Below are positions 9,427-18,423 of a stretch of DNA of 64,000 bases, piece by piece. This DNA is from CAYRWR01 sp964428015 (lineage in GTDB: Bacteria; Spirochaetota; Brevinematia; Brevinematales; CAYRWR01). The stretch spans positions 1 to 64,000 of the forward strand of contig CAYRWR010000008.1 in NCBI GenBank assembly GCA_964428015.1, in the 5' to 3' direction. Under the pieces are notes generated by a model. The model worked only from the letters and a program-made list of their open reading frames with translations. It had not been told where the DNA came from and did no database searches. The position numbers and the translations under genes are program-made. Positions within the stretch are counted from its first letter, which is position 1, and each line of letters opens with the position of its first letter.

Positions 9427-10280
9427 ATTTCATGAAGATCAGGGGAATAGGCTTCTATCCGGTCTTTTCCCTGATATTTAGCCCGGTACAAGGCTTTTTC
9501 AGCCATTTCTAAAATTTCTATGGGGTCCTGACTGTCCTCTCCGAATGTCGCAATACCGATACTATAACTTATGCGGATTTCTTTATTTTCAATAGGAGTG
9601 ACATGAGTATGGATGGTGTCCATTAATCTGTGGGCCGAGTCCAGAGCCCCTTTTTTACCGGTTTCGGGTAAAATAATGATAAAAGCATCACCAGAATATC
9701 GGGCTACCACATCCTCCACTCTGATATTTTCTTCTATCAGACGGGCATGGCTTTGCAGTACTTCGTCTCCGGCTAAAAGTCCATAATTATCATTAATAAA
9801 CCGGAAATCATCCACATCCAGCAGCATCAATGAATACTGTTTTTTATACCGGATACTGCGCTTAGTTTCTTTCCAGAGATATTCACGCAGAAAACGGTGA
9901 TTATACATTCCGGTTAATTCGTCAGTCATTATATTGTAATGACTGCTTTCGTATAAGAATAATTCAACCAGGAAAGGATTTTGATACATGCCCAGATCAG
10001 ATAAAAAATACTGTAACATGGCAACTCTGAAAGCGACAGGCCTGACAAGTTGCTCTTCCATTTGCTGTTTTAACAAGGTAATTCTCTTCCAGTGCTCCAG
10101 CGATTCTTCAGGGCTGAATTCCAGATGACACAAAGTTTGAAAAATACGCTGGTAGACCTGTTCTTCAGAGTCTTCTTCAGTCACCAGTTCCTGGATGCGG
10201 GTAAAGAACTCATCCCTGCGCTCTAAATCCGGGTCAAATACAGCCATAATTTTTTCGTTAAGATGTTTGTGATCTTCCAT
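9423..10280 (-). CDS. GGDEF domain protein with a degenerate active site
   Basis: A 285-residue cytoplasmic protein. Residues 1-about 125 are helical and unrecognised; about 130-280 is a GGDEF (diguanylate cyclase) domain with the typical DELTGMYNHRFL and DVDDFRFINDNYG motifs. The signature reads SGDAF (196-200) instead of GGDEF. Loss of the metal-binding glutamate in the fourth position makes cyclase activity unlikely, so it may bind GTP or c-di-GMP instead, or be inactive. SD AAGGA precedes the ATG. It lies downstream of malG beyond a terminator. Confidence 0.88.
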   Translation of the reverse strand: MEDHKHLNEKIMAVFDPDLERRDEFFTRIQELVTEEDSEEQVYQRIFQTLCHLEFSPEESLEHWKRITLLKQQMEEQLVRPVAFRVAMLQYFLSDLGMYQNPFLVELFLYESSHYNIMTDELTGMYNHRFLREYLWKETKRSIRYKKQYSLMLLDVDDFRFINDNYGLLAGDEVLQSHARLIEENIRVEDVVARYSGDAFIIILPETGKKGALDSAHRLMDTIHTHVTPIENKEIRISYSIGIATFGEDSQDPIEILEMAEKALYRAKYQGKDRIEAYSPDLHEI

Positions 10281-10295
10281 TTTCTATCCTTGTTA

Positions 10296-10322
10296 TAAAA
10301 CAGGCCCCCAGAGGGGGCCTGT
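10296..10322 (-). terminator. Rho-independent terminator after malG
   Basis: Perfect 10-base-pair stem (10300-10309 with 10313-10322), three-base loop, followed on the minus strand by TTTT. It closes the malF-malG transcript just before the GGDEF gene. Confidence 0.8.
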
Positions 10323-10341
10323 CTGTTATATCAACAAGTCA

Positions 10342-11805
10342 TTAACCTTTTACAGCTCCCAGGGTTGAGGATTCAACCAGCTCTTTTTTCATACTCAGGA
10401 AAAGCAGTACTATTGGGATGGATACAATAATTGCCCCAGCTGCAAACCAGGCGATGTTCTGGTTGAAGCTGCCTGAACCACCCATAAGAGTCTGCAAGCC
10501 TACCGGAAGGGTTAACATCTCCACCTTTGTCATAAACATGGACGAAATAGCATATTCATTCCAGGATTGTACAAAGGCAAAGAGGAATGCGGTAAACATA
10601 GCAGGACGGGCCAGGGGAAAGAGTATCAGGGCCAGTAATTGACCCAATGATGCACCATCGATAGCTGCAGCTTCTTCCAGATCAGTCGGAATAGTATCAA
10701 AATATCCCTTGAGCATCCAGATAGAAAAGGGCAGTGCGGTAGCACTGTATATCAGAACCAGTCCCCAGCGGGTGTTCACAATAGAAAAACCGGGGATGGC
10801 CAAGGGGAGAATACCGGCTGCGAGAATATAAAAAGGAACAATCATCATGGCCAGGGGGAACAACTGGGTAGCAATAACCCAGAGCATACTGATCTGTCTT
10901 CCCGGGAATTTAAAGCGGGAGAATGAATATCCGGCAAAGAATCCTAATAGAACACTGATGAGAGCTGTAGCTATAGAAACCAGAAGACTGTTGGTCAGCC
11001 AGTTTCTAAAGTTCAGGTCGAAGATAATTTCACGGTAGTTTTTAATAGTCAGTACATTCAGATAAGTGACAAGCAACTGGTTGTTGACTTTAACCGGTCT
11101 TTTGATATTAGATGCCTGATCCAGATCAAAGGAAAGTATACCAAATTCCGGACGGAATTCCTTGTCAGCAAAAAAAGTTTCGATTTTCTTCGTAGATTCA
11201 TTAAAGGAAAGCAACACCTGTTTGTTTTTATATTCCGGTCCAAAAACAAAATTCTGCTCAACTGTACTGTCTCCGGATCTGAAACTCACTTTTATAGCAT
11301 TGGCTTTTTCTACTCCGGTATCAGTCTGAATGTCAACTTTATAAATCTGGATCCTCAGGTTGGCACCTTCACTTTTATTTTTGAGAATACTTTCATCTTC
11401 ATCCGGGACCTGACCAATTCCACCTAATTGAAAATTGACCAGCCAGATATCAGGTTTTTTATCATATACTTTATAATCCAGGATCTGCTGAAACTGACTG
11501 AAACCGCCTTCTTCATTTTTGGTTTCCTGCTCTGTGACCCTCACTTCCACATGTTTTCCGGCATATTCAGGCCCAAATTCAAATGTTTTTGAACCCTGCA
11601 TACCCAGGTGAATAATCTGATATTTTACATCCAGTTTATTACCTTTGATATCGGTACGTATAAAGTCCGGCCGGAAAATCCTTTCCACAACATAGGCTGC
11701 GTGAGTAGATTCAGTAAATGATGCCAGGATAATCCAGATGATAGGCAGCAGGATGATAAAAGCTAAAAGCATCAGGAAGGTGTGTGAAACTATCTTTTTT
11801 AACAT
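10342..11805 (-). CDS. malG: MalG-like maltose/maltodextrin ABC permease with large periplasmic insert
   Basis: Inner-membrane subunit of a carbohydrate ABC importer. The C-terminal about 215 residues hold the MalG core with the EAA loop (LEEAAAIDGASLGQ) that docks the ATPase, and a C-terminal tail ending VKG. At 487 residues it is about 190 longer than E. coli MalG. The extra part (about 35-245) lies between helix 1 and helix 2, so on the outer face, and contains two similar segments each with an FGPEY motif. It starts 9 bases after malF ends. No ATPase gene is in the window; a shared MsmK/MalK-type ATPase elsewhere is expected. Confidence 0.88.
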   Translation of the reverse strand: MLKKIVSHTFLMLLAFIILLPIIWIILASFTESTHAAYVVERIFRPDFIRTDIKGNKLDVKYQIIHLGMQGSKTFEFGPEYAGKHVEVRVTEQETKNEEGGFSQFQQILDYKVYDKKPDIWLVNFQLGGIGQVPDEDESILKNKSEGANLRIQIYKVDIQTDTGVEKANAIKVSFRSGDSTVEQNFVFGPEYKNKQVLLSFNESTKKIETFFADKEFRPEFGILSFDLDQASNIKRPVKVNNQLLVTYLNVLTIKNYREIIFDLNFRNWLTNSLLVSIATALISVLLGFFAGYSFSRFKFPGRQISMLWVIATQLFPLAMMIVPFYILAAGILPLAIPGFSIVNTRWGLVLIYSATALPFSIWMLKGYFDTIPTDLEEAAAIDGASLGQLLALILFPLARPAMFTAFLFAFVQSWNEYAISSMFMTKVEMLTLPVGLQTLMGGSGSFNQNIAWFAAGAIIVSIPIVLLFLSMKKELVESSTLGAVKG

Positions 11806-11814
11806 GGTTATCTC

Positions 11815-14268
11815 CTAGTAGGATTTTTCGGTCAGGTTAGTGCTGCGGGCAAAGATATAGATGTAGACTAAAAGTACTACAAAAATCAATGCCGAATAAG
11901 CACTGGCATAACCATACGACCAGTTGCGCTGTTCCGCTATAGCCGGCGATACCCGCACAAAGTCATAAATTCGCGTTATCAGAATATCATATTGGTCATT
12001 ACCCCCAGTGAGCAGATAGACCAGGTTGAAATTATTAAAAGTCCAGATCGAAGTTAAAAGCACAGAAGGAAGTACGGTAGGCCGGATCATGGGGATAACA
12101 ATAGCAAATAAAGTCTGGAACCAGTTAGCACCGTCTATGAGAGCTGCTTCAAACACACTCTTAGGAATAGTCCCCAACGCGGATATGGTGACTAGCATGA
12201 TAAAGGGGAAGGCATACCAGGCTGAGACAAAGGATACTATAAAGAAACCCATGGTAGGATCTCCAAACCAGCCGTTGCTTTTAGTGACGCCAGTGATGAC
12301 TGTGATCAGCTGATCCAGCACCCCGTTATTGGAAAAGAAGGAATTCCACAGCAGACCGGAGATAAAAGTAGGTATGATCCAGGGCAGCATGAACACCACC
12401 TGGTAAAAACCTTTAAGACCTACGCCTTTTTCATTCAACACCACCGCAATCACCACACCCAGTACAGTCTGGATTACTACAGCTAATAGAGTATACAATA
12501 AAGTGAATCCCAGAGTGTAGTAAAAATTCTGAGTGATGAAAAAGGTGCGGTATGGCTCATACCTGACTATGTAGTGCCGGGATTTGCCCTGCTGATAGAT
12601 ACGGGAAACGTTACCTTCCAGCTTCAGTGCCTTACCCTTGGTGAGGTGGGATTTAGCCGGATTCTGAATGTCCGGCATATTGACCCAGAAGGTGCCTGAG
12701 ATCAACATGCGGCCACCTGCCTGAGTACTTTTAGGGTATAGGACAGTGGCTGAAATATCCCTGGAAATAACCTGATCCATGATGATAAAGTCTTCGGGAG
12801 TGTACATCAGGTCATTGACTAATAACTGGGTCACTGCGGAAGAAGTACCCAGCTGCTGGAAACGGGACTTTGAAGTTATATAATACTGGTTTTCATGATT
12901 CATGTTAAAACCAGCGGGATCCTGCTGGTATATTTTATCCACTTTATTGAGTTTCTGATAATCATGGTTGCTGTCTACAACCCTGAAATCTCCCAGGATG
13001 CGGGTAAAGTTTTCCACTCCTACAAAATAACGGCCTATTTTTAGATCCTGGATGACTTTGGGGAAAGCGGTAAAACCCAGGACCACTGAGAACATGATAG
13101 GTATAAACACCAGCACCAGCATCCCCAGGATACCCGGGAGAATGAACAGGTAAGCCGTGGCAAAATTGTAGAGAGTGTTCAGGAATTTTTCAAATCCTCT
13201 CTTGCGGCTGAAGCCGATGAGTAATAAAGTACCGAATATTGCCCCCAGGAGCCAGCCCACAAATGAGAAACTGATAGCTCCGCCCCGGTTCTTTTTAGCA
13301 CCGTCGGCATCTTCCACCACTCTGGAAGGGGGTTGAAAAATATAGGAGTCTACTTCGGTATCGTATTCATCTTTATTAAACTCATTTACCAGGTTTTTAT
13401 AATCCAGGGGTGTCAGATTGACGCCATAATTCTTAATCAGGGTGGTCTTTACAAAAGAAAGATTGTTATTATAAGAACTGGTAAGTCTTTCACTGTTGAT
13501 CTGGTAGTCGGTGTTGGTGAAATTCATGACCAGGATCATAGTTAAAAGCGAATAGACTGTAAATAAGGCTATCATACTAACACGATGCAGTACTTTACGC
13601 TCATGCATGGCGGAAATGAAATAGGCGCCTACCGCAAAAGCCAGAAGTAATACTCCCAGCATAGCCAGCTTACCCCAAATCTGGAATTGCCAGTTGTTGA
13701 CATGGGTAATTTTAACGGTATCGTAACGCCCCAGATTAAAGGCAAAAGTCTTCAGGTAGGCCCGGAATTCATTGGATTTTGTGTCAATTTCCAGCATTTG
13801 TTTGTTTCTGAAGCTTCGTGTACCGTCCTGGTAATGGGTGGTATAATTTTGCAGATTAGAGACATTTCCTCCCGGAGCGATTCCAGAGACCAGCTGGTTA
13901 CCATTGTAGTAGAGTAGCTGTGTGATATTAGGATCAGACTCTTTCAGAGCTTCCATCAAACCCTGAATAGAGTTACTAAGACCGGGCACTTCGCCATCCG
14001 GTCCGGTTTTGATTTTTTTTCCGTCAGGACTGTTGTATTCATAGCTTACACCAGGTTTTTTTAAATATTTAATGGTGAAGCCCACTGTTTCCAGGATGGC
14101 TTTGGATTGTTTGACACTGGTGGACTCATAAAGACGCTTCATGCGGAACTGGTAAAATCCCAGGGCAAAAATAAAGACCAGAAGCATGGATCCTGCCATA
14201 GCGGCGAAGGAGTTAATCCACTCTTTCCGGTCCTCAAATTTAAATTTCCGTTCATAAAAAGTTTTCAT
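11815..14268 (-). CDS. malF: MalF-like maltose/maltodextrin ABC permease, oversized
   Basis: Inner-membrane ABC importer subunit, 817 residues against about 514 in E. coli. Membrane segments are visible near residues 20-42, 175-220, 235-255, 330-350 and 365-400, then a large outer loop (about 410-590), then the permease core with the EAA loop (FEAALIDGANWFQ, about 720-735). The N-terminal periplasmic domain before helix 2 (about 45-170) is an addition to the usual MalF. It precedes malG by 9 bases. malE is upstream, across a terminator, so malF-malG are expected to be expressed less than malE. Confidence 0.9.
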   Translation of the reverse strand: MKTFYERKFKFEDRKEWINSFAAMAGSMLLVFIFALGFYQFRMKRLYESTSVKQSKAILETVGFTIKYLKKPGVSYEYNSPDGKKIKTGPDGEVPGLSNSIQGLMEALKESDPNITQLLYYNGNQLVSGIAPGGNVSNLQNYTTHYQDGTRSFRNKQMLEIDTKSNEFRAYLKTFAFNLGRYDTVKITHVNNWQFQIWGKLAMLGVLLLAFAVGAYFISAMHERKVLHRVSMIALFTVYSLLTMILVMNFTNTDYQINSERLTSSYNNNLSFVKTTLIKNYGVNLTPLDYKNLVNEFNKDEYDTEVDSYIFQPPSRVVEDADGAKKNRGGAISFSFVGWLLGAIFGTLLLIGFSRKRGFEKFLNTLYNFATAYLFILPGILGMLVLVFIPIMFSVVLGFTAFPKVIQDLKIGRYFVGVENFTRILGDFRVVDSNHDYQKLNKVDKIYQQDPAGFNMNHENQYYITSKSRFQQLGTSSAVTQLLVNDLMYTPEDFIIMDQVISRDISATVLYPKSTQAGGRMLISGTFWVNMPDIQNPAKSHLTKGKALKLEGNVSRIYQQGKSRHYIVRYEPYRTFFITQNFYYTLGFTLLYTLLAVVIQTVLGVVIAVVLNEKGVGLKGFYQVVFMLPWIIPTFISGLLWNSFFSNNGVLDQLITVITGVTKSNGWFGDPTMGFFIVSFVSAWYAFPFIMLVTISALGTIPKSVFEAALIDGANWFQTLFAIVIPMIRPTVLPSVLLTSIWTFNNFNLVYLLTGGNDQYDILITRIYDFVRVSPAIAEQRNWSYGYASAYSALIFVVLLVYIYIFARSTNLTEKSY

Positions 14269-14380
14269 ACCTTACCTCGCCTTAAAAGTGTTGAAAAGAA
14301 ATCAAAACAGCTTAAATAATAACTTATTTTATTATAAATAAAAGTATATTGCAAGCCTCTTCTATTAATAACATATAGTC

Positions 14381-14413
14381 AAAAAAAAAAGACGGCGGCT
14401 AAACAGCCGCCGT
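14381..14413 (-). terminator. Terminator or attenuator between malE and malF
   Basis: On the minus strand a perfect 9-base-pair GC-rich stem (14392-14400 with 14405-14413) with a four-base loop is followed by a run of ten T. It sits 20 bases after the malE stop and 112 bases before malF, so it probably lowers malFG expression relative to the binding protein. Confidence 0.88.
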
Positions 14414-14433
14414 GTTTTGTTGGAATAGTTTAA

Positions 14434-15726
14434 TTAGTCTACACTGATCAGTTTCAGGCTATTATAATCATAGCCTTTGGATTTATAGAAGCCTGGGGCA
14501 TTTTTACTCTTTTCGATGAGCTTCATTAACTGTGCCTGGCGTTCTTTAAGAGCTTTTTCGGGATCGGTCCCTCCCAGGATGTCATTCAGACCGGAAGTAG
14601 CAGGATCCCAGGTCAGGGCCATTTCAGGGGCGTTGGGCATGGAGATAGCTACACCGGCAGCTTCCTTAAAAATGGCAGAAATTTCATCATTAGCCACCAC
14701 TGAATATTTATAAGCGCCCTTGTTGGCAGGGGTCTGTTTTCCGACAGAAGCAAAAACTTTACCCATTGCGGCGGAAGTAAAATATTCAATAACCTTTACA
14801 GAATCAGGCTGATTCTTGGAACAGGAAGCCATAAAATATCCTTCTACAGTGATGAAGGGGATGGCGCGGCGTCCTACCTGGTCGATGATGGGCAGAGGTG
14901 AAAGGCCGTAATTGATAGTCTTGTCGATTTCAGCACGGAACCACTGGCCGTTTACTACAAACATAGCGTTACCAGTGTTAAACAGCTGTGTAACCAGGGT
15001 ACCGGAAGGTCCTACCGGGCAGATGTTTTTTCGGATGACATTGTTCAGTACATAGTGACCGGCATCGATCATGGGCTGGGAGTAGAGCAGGGGCAGCAGC
15101 AGAGGTGAGCCTTTGTACAATCCCAGTGAACGGAAGATTTTGCCGCCGAATCCCTGGATCCACATGGTATGATAGTAGAAGTTTCCGGTTTCATAGACAA
15201 AACCCCATTGACCGAACTGGCCTTTATTGGGTTTGGTAAAACCTTTGGCTACTTCAATAATCTCACTCATTTTCTGAGGAGGATTTTTGATCTTGTCTTT
15301 ATTGTAATACATAGCAATATTTTTAAAGGATCCGGGAAGAGCCCAGACTGCTTCATCATACATGTAGTTAAACGCACCCATGGTCTTGGAGAAGTATTGA
15401 TCTGTGACTCCGGGGGTCAGATAGGACTCCAGGGGAATGATCAGGCCCTGTTCTGCCCAGGCGCCTACGTAGTCCTGTGCGAAAACGAACACATCGGGGC
15501 CGGTACCCAGGGGGATAGTTGAAGAGAGTTTGTCATTAAGAGCGTCAAAAGGAACAGCCAGCAGTTTGACCTGAATATCACTGTTCGCCAGATTAAAGGC
15601 GCGGGTCACATCTTCGATTGCCTTTTTTTCCTGTCCGCGATATCCGTGCCACAGATTGATGGTAGACGCAAAACTGGTGGATGCCATCAGTGTCACCAGA
15701 GCCAGCAGTGAGAAAAATCTTTTCAT
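14434..15726 (-). CDS. malE: MalE-like extracellular carbohydrate-binding protein
   Basis: Periplasmic solute-binding protein of family 1 (maltose type), 430 residues, with an Sec signal peptide (MKRFFSLLALV..., cleavage near SFA) and mature start TINLWHGYRGQEKKA, typical of this family. There is no lipobox, so it is soluble, which is less common in spirochaetes. The ATG at 15726 is chosen because GGAGGT lies 4 bases upstream and a signal peptide follows; the open frame continues upstream but without one. Substrate maltodextrin is inferred from malF/malG and the glucan enzymes in the window. It has its own promoter at 15820-15848. Confidence 0.88.
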   Translation of the reverse strand: MKRFFSLLALVTLMASTSFASTINLWHGYRGQEKKAIEDVTRAFNLANSDIQVKLLAVPFDALNDKLSSTIPLGTGPDVFVFAQDYVGAWAEQGLIIPLESYLTPGVTDQYFSKTMGAFNYMYDEAVWALPGSFKNIAMYYNKDKIKNPPQKMSEIIEVAKGFTKPNKGQFGQWGFVYETGNFYYHTMWIQGFGGKIFRSLGLYKGSPLLLPLLYSQPMIDAGHYVLNNVIRKNICPVGPSGTLVTQLFNTGNAMFVVNGQWFRAEIDKTINYGLSPLPIIDQVGRRAIPFITVEGYFMASCSKNQPDSVKVIEYFTSAAMGKVFASVGKQTPANKGAYKYSVVANDEISAIFKEAAGVAISMPNAPEMALTWDPATSGLNDILGGTDPEKALKERQAQLMKLIEKSKNAPGFYKSKGYDYNSLKLISVD

Positions 15727-15819
15727 ATTTACCTCCAGAATTAATACAAAATCAGGGAATGCCCGGTAACCACAGTTGAAAAAAATCTCTTTAATAAAGA
15801 TTACCAACATTCTATTAGA

Positions 15820-15848
15820 ATTATAAACTCTTTTCCAATCTTTTTCAA
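15820..15848 (-). promoter_or_regulatory. Sigma-70-type promoter of malE
   Basis: Read on the minus strand: TTGAAA (15848-15843), 17-base spacer, TATAAT (15825-15820). The leader to the malE start is about 85 bases. The LacI palindrome found at the glucosidase promoters is absent here. Confidence 0.7.
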
Positions 15849-15943
15849 AATAAAGAGGAGTAGATGCACATCTGTCACAAAGGAATATCCCCCTAGGGCA
15901 GTTTGCTGTGAGCAGGAATGCCTCTTTCCTCGAATACACTGAC

Positions 15944-15972
15944 TTGACCAAATTATTACCGCGATTTATACT
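15944..15972 (+). promoter_or_regulatory. Sigma-70-type promoter of the SLC12-like transporter
   Basis: TTGACC (15944-15949), 17-base spacer, TATACT (15967-15972), 24 bases before the TTG start. The region between malE and this gene (269 bases) holds only this promoter and the opposite one. Confidence 0.6.
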
Positions 15973-15995
15973 TCCTTTTTATCAGGAGGTTTTTT

Positions 15996-18287
15996 TTGGG
16001 GAGCCAGATGAAACGTTTCGGGACATTTTCCGGAGTATTTGTACCTAATGTGCTGACCATCTTCGGGGTGGTGTTATTCTTCGGGACGGGGTCTCTGGTC
16101 GGAAATGCCGGTCTGCTGGGCTCCCTGCTGATAATTGTCATTGCCAATCTGATTACATTTTTTACCGCCCTTTCCATGTCTGCTATTACCACCAATATCC
16201 GCATCAAAGGAGGAGGGGCTTATTTTCTGGTGAGCCGCAGCCTGGGACCGGAAATGGGGGGAGCTATCGGGCTGACCCTGTATTTTGCCCAGATTTTTTC
16301 TATCGCGTTTTATATTACCGGCTTCAGTCTGTCGCTGCAGCCTTTTTTTCCTCAGGTTGATATCCTGTTCATCAAGTTTGTCACCCTGGGGGTTCTGACA
16401 CTTTTATCTATTTTCAGTGCTGAAATAGCCATAAAGGTCCAGTACGTGATTCTGGCCGCGGTGATGGCGGCAATTTTCTCGTTTTTATTCGGAAATCTGC
16501 GCTTTGATGTGCGGCCGGTACTGATGGGGACCTTCCCGGAACAAGGCTTCTGGAAGACATTTGCCCTGTTTTTCCCGGCCGTGACCGGTATCTTCGCGGG
16601 ACTGTCCATGTCAGGAGATCTCAAAGAGCCCCACCGTAATATCCCAAAGGGGACTGTTTCCGCTATTCTGTTCACTTTTGCGATTTACGTCCTGATCGCG
16701 CTCAGTTTTAACTATAACTACAGCAGTGCCGACCTCCTGGCTCATGATAGGATCATGATTGAGTCCGCCCTGGTGCCTTTTCTGGTGGTGATAGGAATCT
16801 GGGCAGCTACACTTTCTTCAGCCATCGGTATGGTGCTGGGAGCCCCCCGTACCCTCCAGGCTCTGTCGCGCGACCAGATCATGCCGCGATTTCTGGGAAA
16901 GGGCAGCGGCCCGGCAGATGAACCGCGGGTAGCCATGGTGTTGAGTGTAGTCATCGCGGGAGGATTGCTGCTCATCCGCAGTCTGGATGATATCGCCAAT
17001 ATTCTGACTATGTTTTTCCTGTCTACTTATGGTATAGTAAATGTGATCGCCGCGGTGGAGCTCCTGATCAGCAATCCTGCCTACCGCCCCCGCTTCAGGG
17101 TGCCCTGGTACATCAGTCTTCTGGGAGGGTTAGGGTCCTTTACCGCCATGTTTTTTATTGATCATTGGGCCACCCTGGTAGCCATAGTAGTTATTGTATT
17201 GATTTACTTTTTTATTGCCAGGCGGCAGCTGCGTACCGACTGGGGGGATATCCGTAAGGGGTTCTGGGCCAGTGTAGCCGAGATCGCCCTGCAGAAGTAT
17301 GAGAAATATCAAGAACACCCCCGGAACTGGCGACCCCATATCGCTATTTTTGAAAATATTCCTCATATGCGGGAATCTCTGTATGATATTGCCAGTCTGA
17401 TAGCCGGAAAAAGCGGGCTGGTTTCCTATTACCGCTTTGTGCAGGCCAACCTGGATCATCTGGGAGAGAGCAGTGATGAATTGGAAGAATTGAAATCCAG
17501 TCTGGAAGAAAAGACCAGAGGATATGTCTACCCTGAGATCATTTATACCCTGCAGGACAGGAATGCCCACCTGGTGGCTCTCCAGGCTGACGGGATCGGT
17601 ACTTTCAAGGCTAATACCATAATCTCTGATTTTCAACTGGAGGGAAAGACCCTGGAAGAGCACCTGAGCCGCCTCAGCCACTATGATACCTTGAAAAAAA
17701 ATGTGATCTTGGTCATGGATTCTACCACTCAGGTAGAGCCGGAAGATCGTATTGATGTCTGGCTGTCCGGTTTTCAGGCTAATATTTCCCTGATGCTGAT
17801 GCTGCCCTTTCTGATAACCCGTAACGCGGACTGGTCTGGTACCCGGGTGGTGATCAGGATGGTAGTCCGCACTGACCAACAGAAAGAAAATTCTGAAAAA
17901 AGCCTGCGCGGATTCCTGGCACAGGGCCGTATAGATGCCGAAGTACAGGTCATTTCCTTGGGAATGGAAGAGGTTAACCAGGCTGAAAAAACTGTGGCCA
18001 GAGAAAATAATGCGGAAGAAAAGCAGATGAAGAGAAAAGGTGTGTTCCATCGCTTCCGGAATTTCCTGGAAAATCTGGAGCAGCGCCGCTATAGTGAAGT
18101 GGACAGACAGCGTATCAGAGACATTATCAGGGAGAAGTCCCAGGATGCACGGTTGGTACTGCTAGGGGTGCATGTGCCTGATGCTTCTTCAGCGGGCAGC
18201 GCCGCCCGGGACCTGAAAAAACTGCTTGCCGGATTACCCCGTACACTATTGGTCAAGGGACGACACAATATAAATCTGTTTATATAA
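15996..18287 (+). CDS. APC-superfamily transporter resembling SLC12 cation-chloride cotransporters
   Basis: A 763-residue membrane protein. Residues about 1-420 form about twelve helices of the amino acid/polyamine/organocation fold, with the unwound helix 1 motif (FGVVLFFGTGSLVG) and the GGGAYFLVSRSLGPE segment. Residues about 430-763 are a large cytoplasmic domain like the C-terminal domain of SLC12 (Na-K-Cl) cotransporters. Ion or amino-acid symport is likely; the substrate cannot be told. TTG at 15996 is the start because AGGAGGT lies 5 bases upstream; ATG at 16008 would be too far. Monocistronic, with its own promoter. Confidence 0.82.
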   Translation: MGSQMKRFGTFSGVFVPNVLTIFGVVLFFGTGSLVGNAGLLGSLLIIVIANLITFFTALSMSAITTNIRIKGGGAYFLVSRSLGPEMGGAIGLTLYFAQIFSIAFYITGFSLSLQPFFPQVDILFIKFVTLGVLTLLSIFSAEIAIKVQYVILAAVMAAIFSFLFGNLRFDVRPVLMGTFPEQGFWKTFALFFPAVTGIFAGLSMSGDLKEPHRNIPKGTVSAILFTFAIYVLIALSFNYNYSSADLLAHDRIMIESALVPFLVVIGIWAATLSSAIGMVLGAPRTLQALSRDQIMPRFLGKGSGPADEPRVAMVLSVVIAGGLLLIRSLDDIANILTMFFLSTYGIVNVIAAVELLISNPAYRPRFRVPWYISLLGGLGSFTAMFFIDHWATLVAIVVIVLIYFFIARRQLRTDWGDIRKGFWASVAEIALQKYEKYQEHPRNWRPHIAIFENIPHMRESLYDIASLIAGKSGLVSYYRFVQANLDHLGESSDELEELKSSLEEKTRGYVYPEIIYTLQDRNAHLVALQADGIGTFKANTIISDFQLEGKTLEEHLSRLSHYDTLKKNVILVMDSTTQVEPEDRIDVWLSGFQANISLMLMLPFLITRNADWSGTRVVIRMVVRTDQQKENSEKSLRGFLAQGRIDAEVQVISLGMEEVNQAEKTVARENNAEEKQMKRKGVFHRFRNFLENLEQRRYSEVDRQRIRDIIREKSQDARLVLLGVHVPDASSAGSAARDLKKLLAGLPRTLLVKGRHNINLFI

Positions 18288-18352
18288 AAATCTTTTTAAT
18301 CCCTGAAAAAAGATAGAATTAATAGGCTTGCAGAGTTTCAGATGCAAAATAC

Positions 18353-18380
18353 TTGATATTTAGTAGGCTTATGTTAATAT
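18353..18380 (+). promoter_or_regulatory. Possible promoter of the beta-barrel gene pair
   Basis: TTGATA (18353-18358), 16-base spacer and TAATAT (18375-18380), 44 bases before the gene at 18424. The -10 matches the consensus at only four positions. Confidence 0.35.
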
Positions 18381-18423
18381 ACAATATGTATTCATGGCTA
18401 TAATAATAACAGGAGGCGTTTAC

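Noticed and set aside
15727..15951. N-terminal extension of the malE frame
   Set aside because: It would precede a perfect signal peptide and cross the malE promoter at 15820-15848; the ATG at 15726 has its own SD.
17130..18050. 306-residue open frame opposite the SLC12-like gene
   Set aside because: Antisense shadow of the cytoplasmic domain; no SD or recognisable motif.
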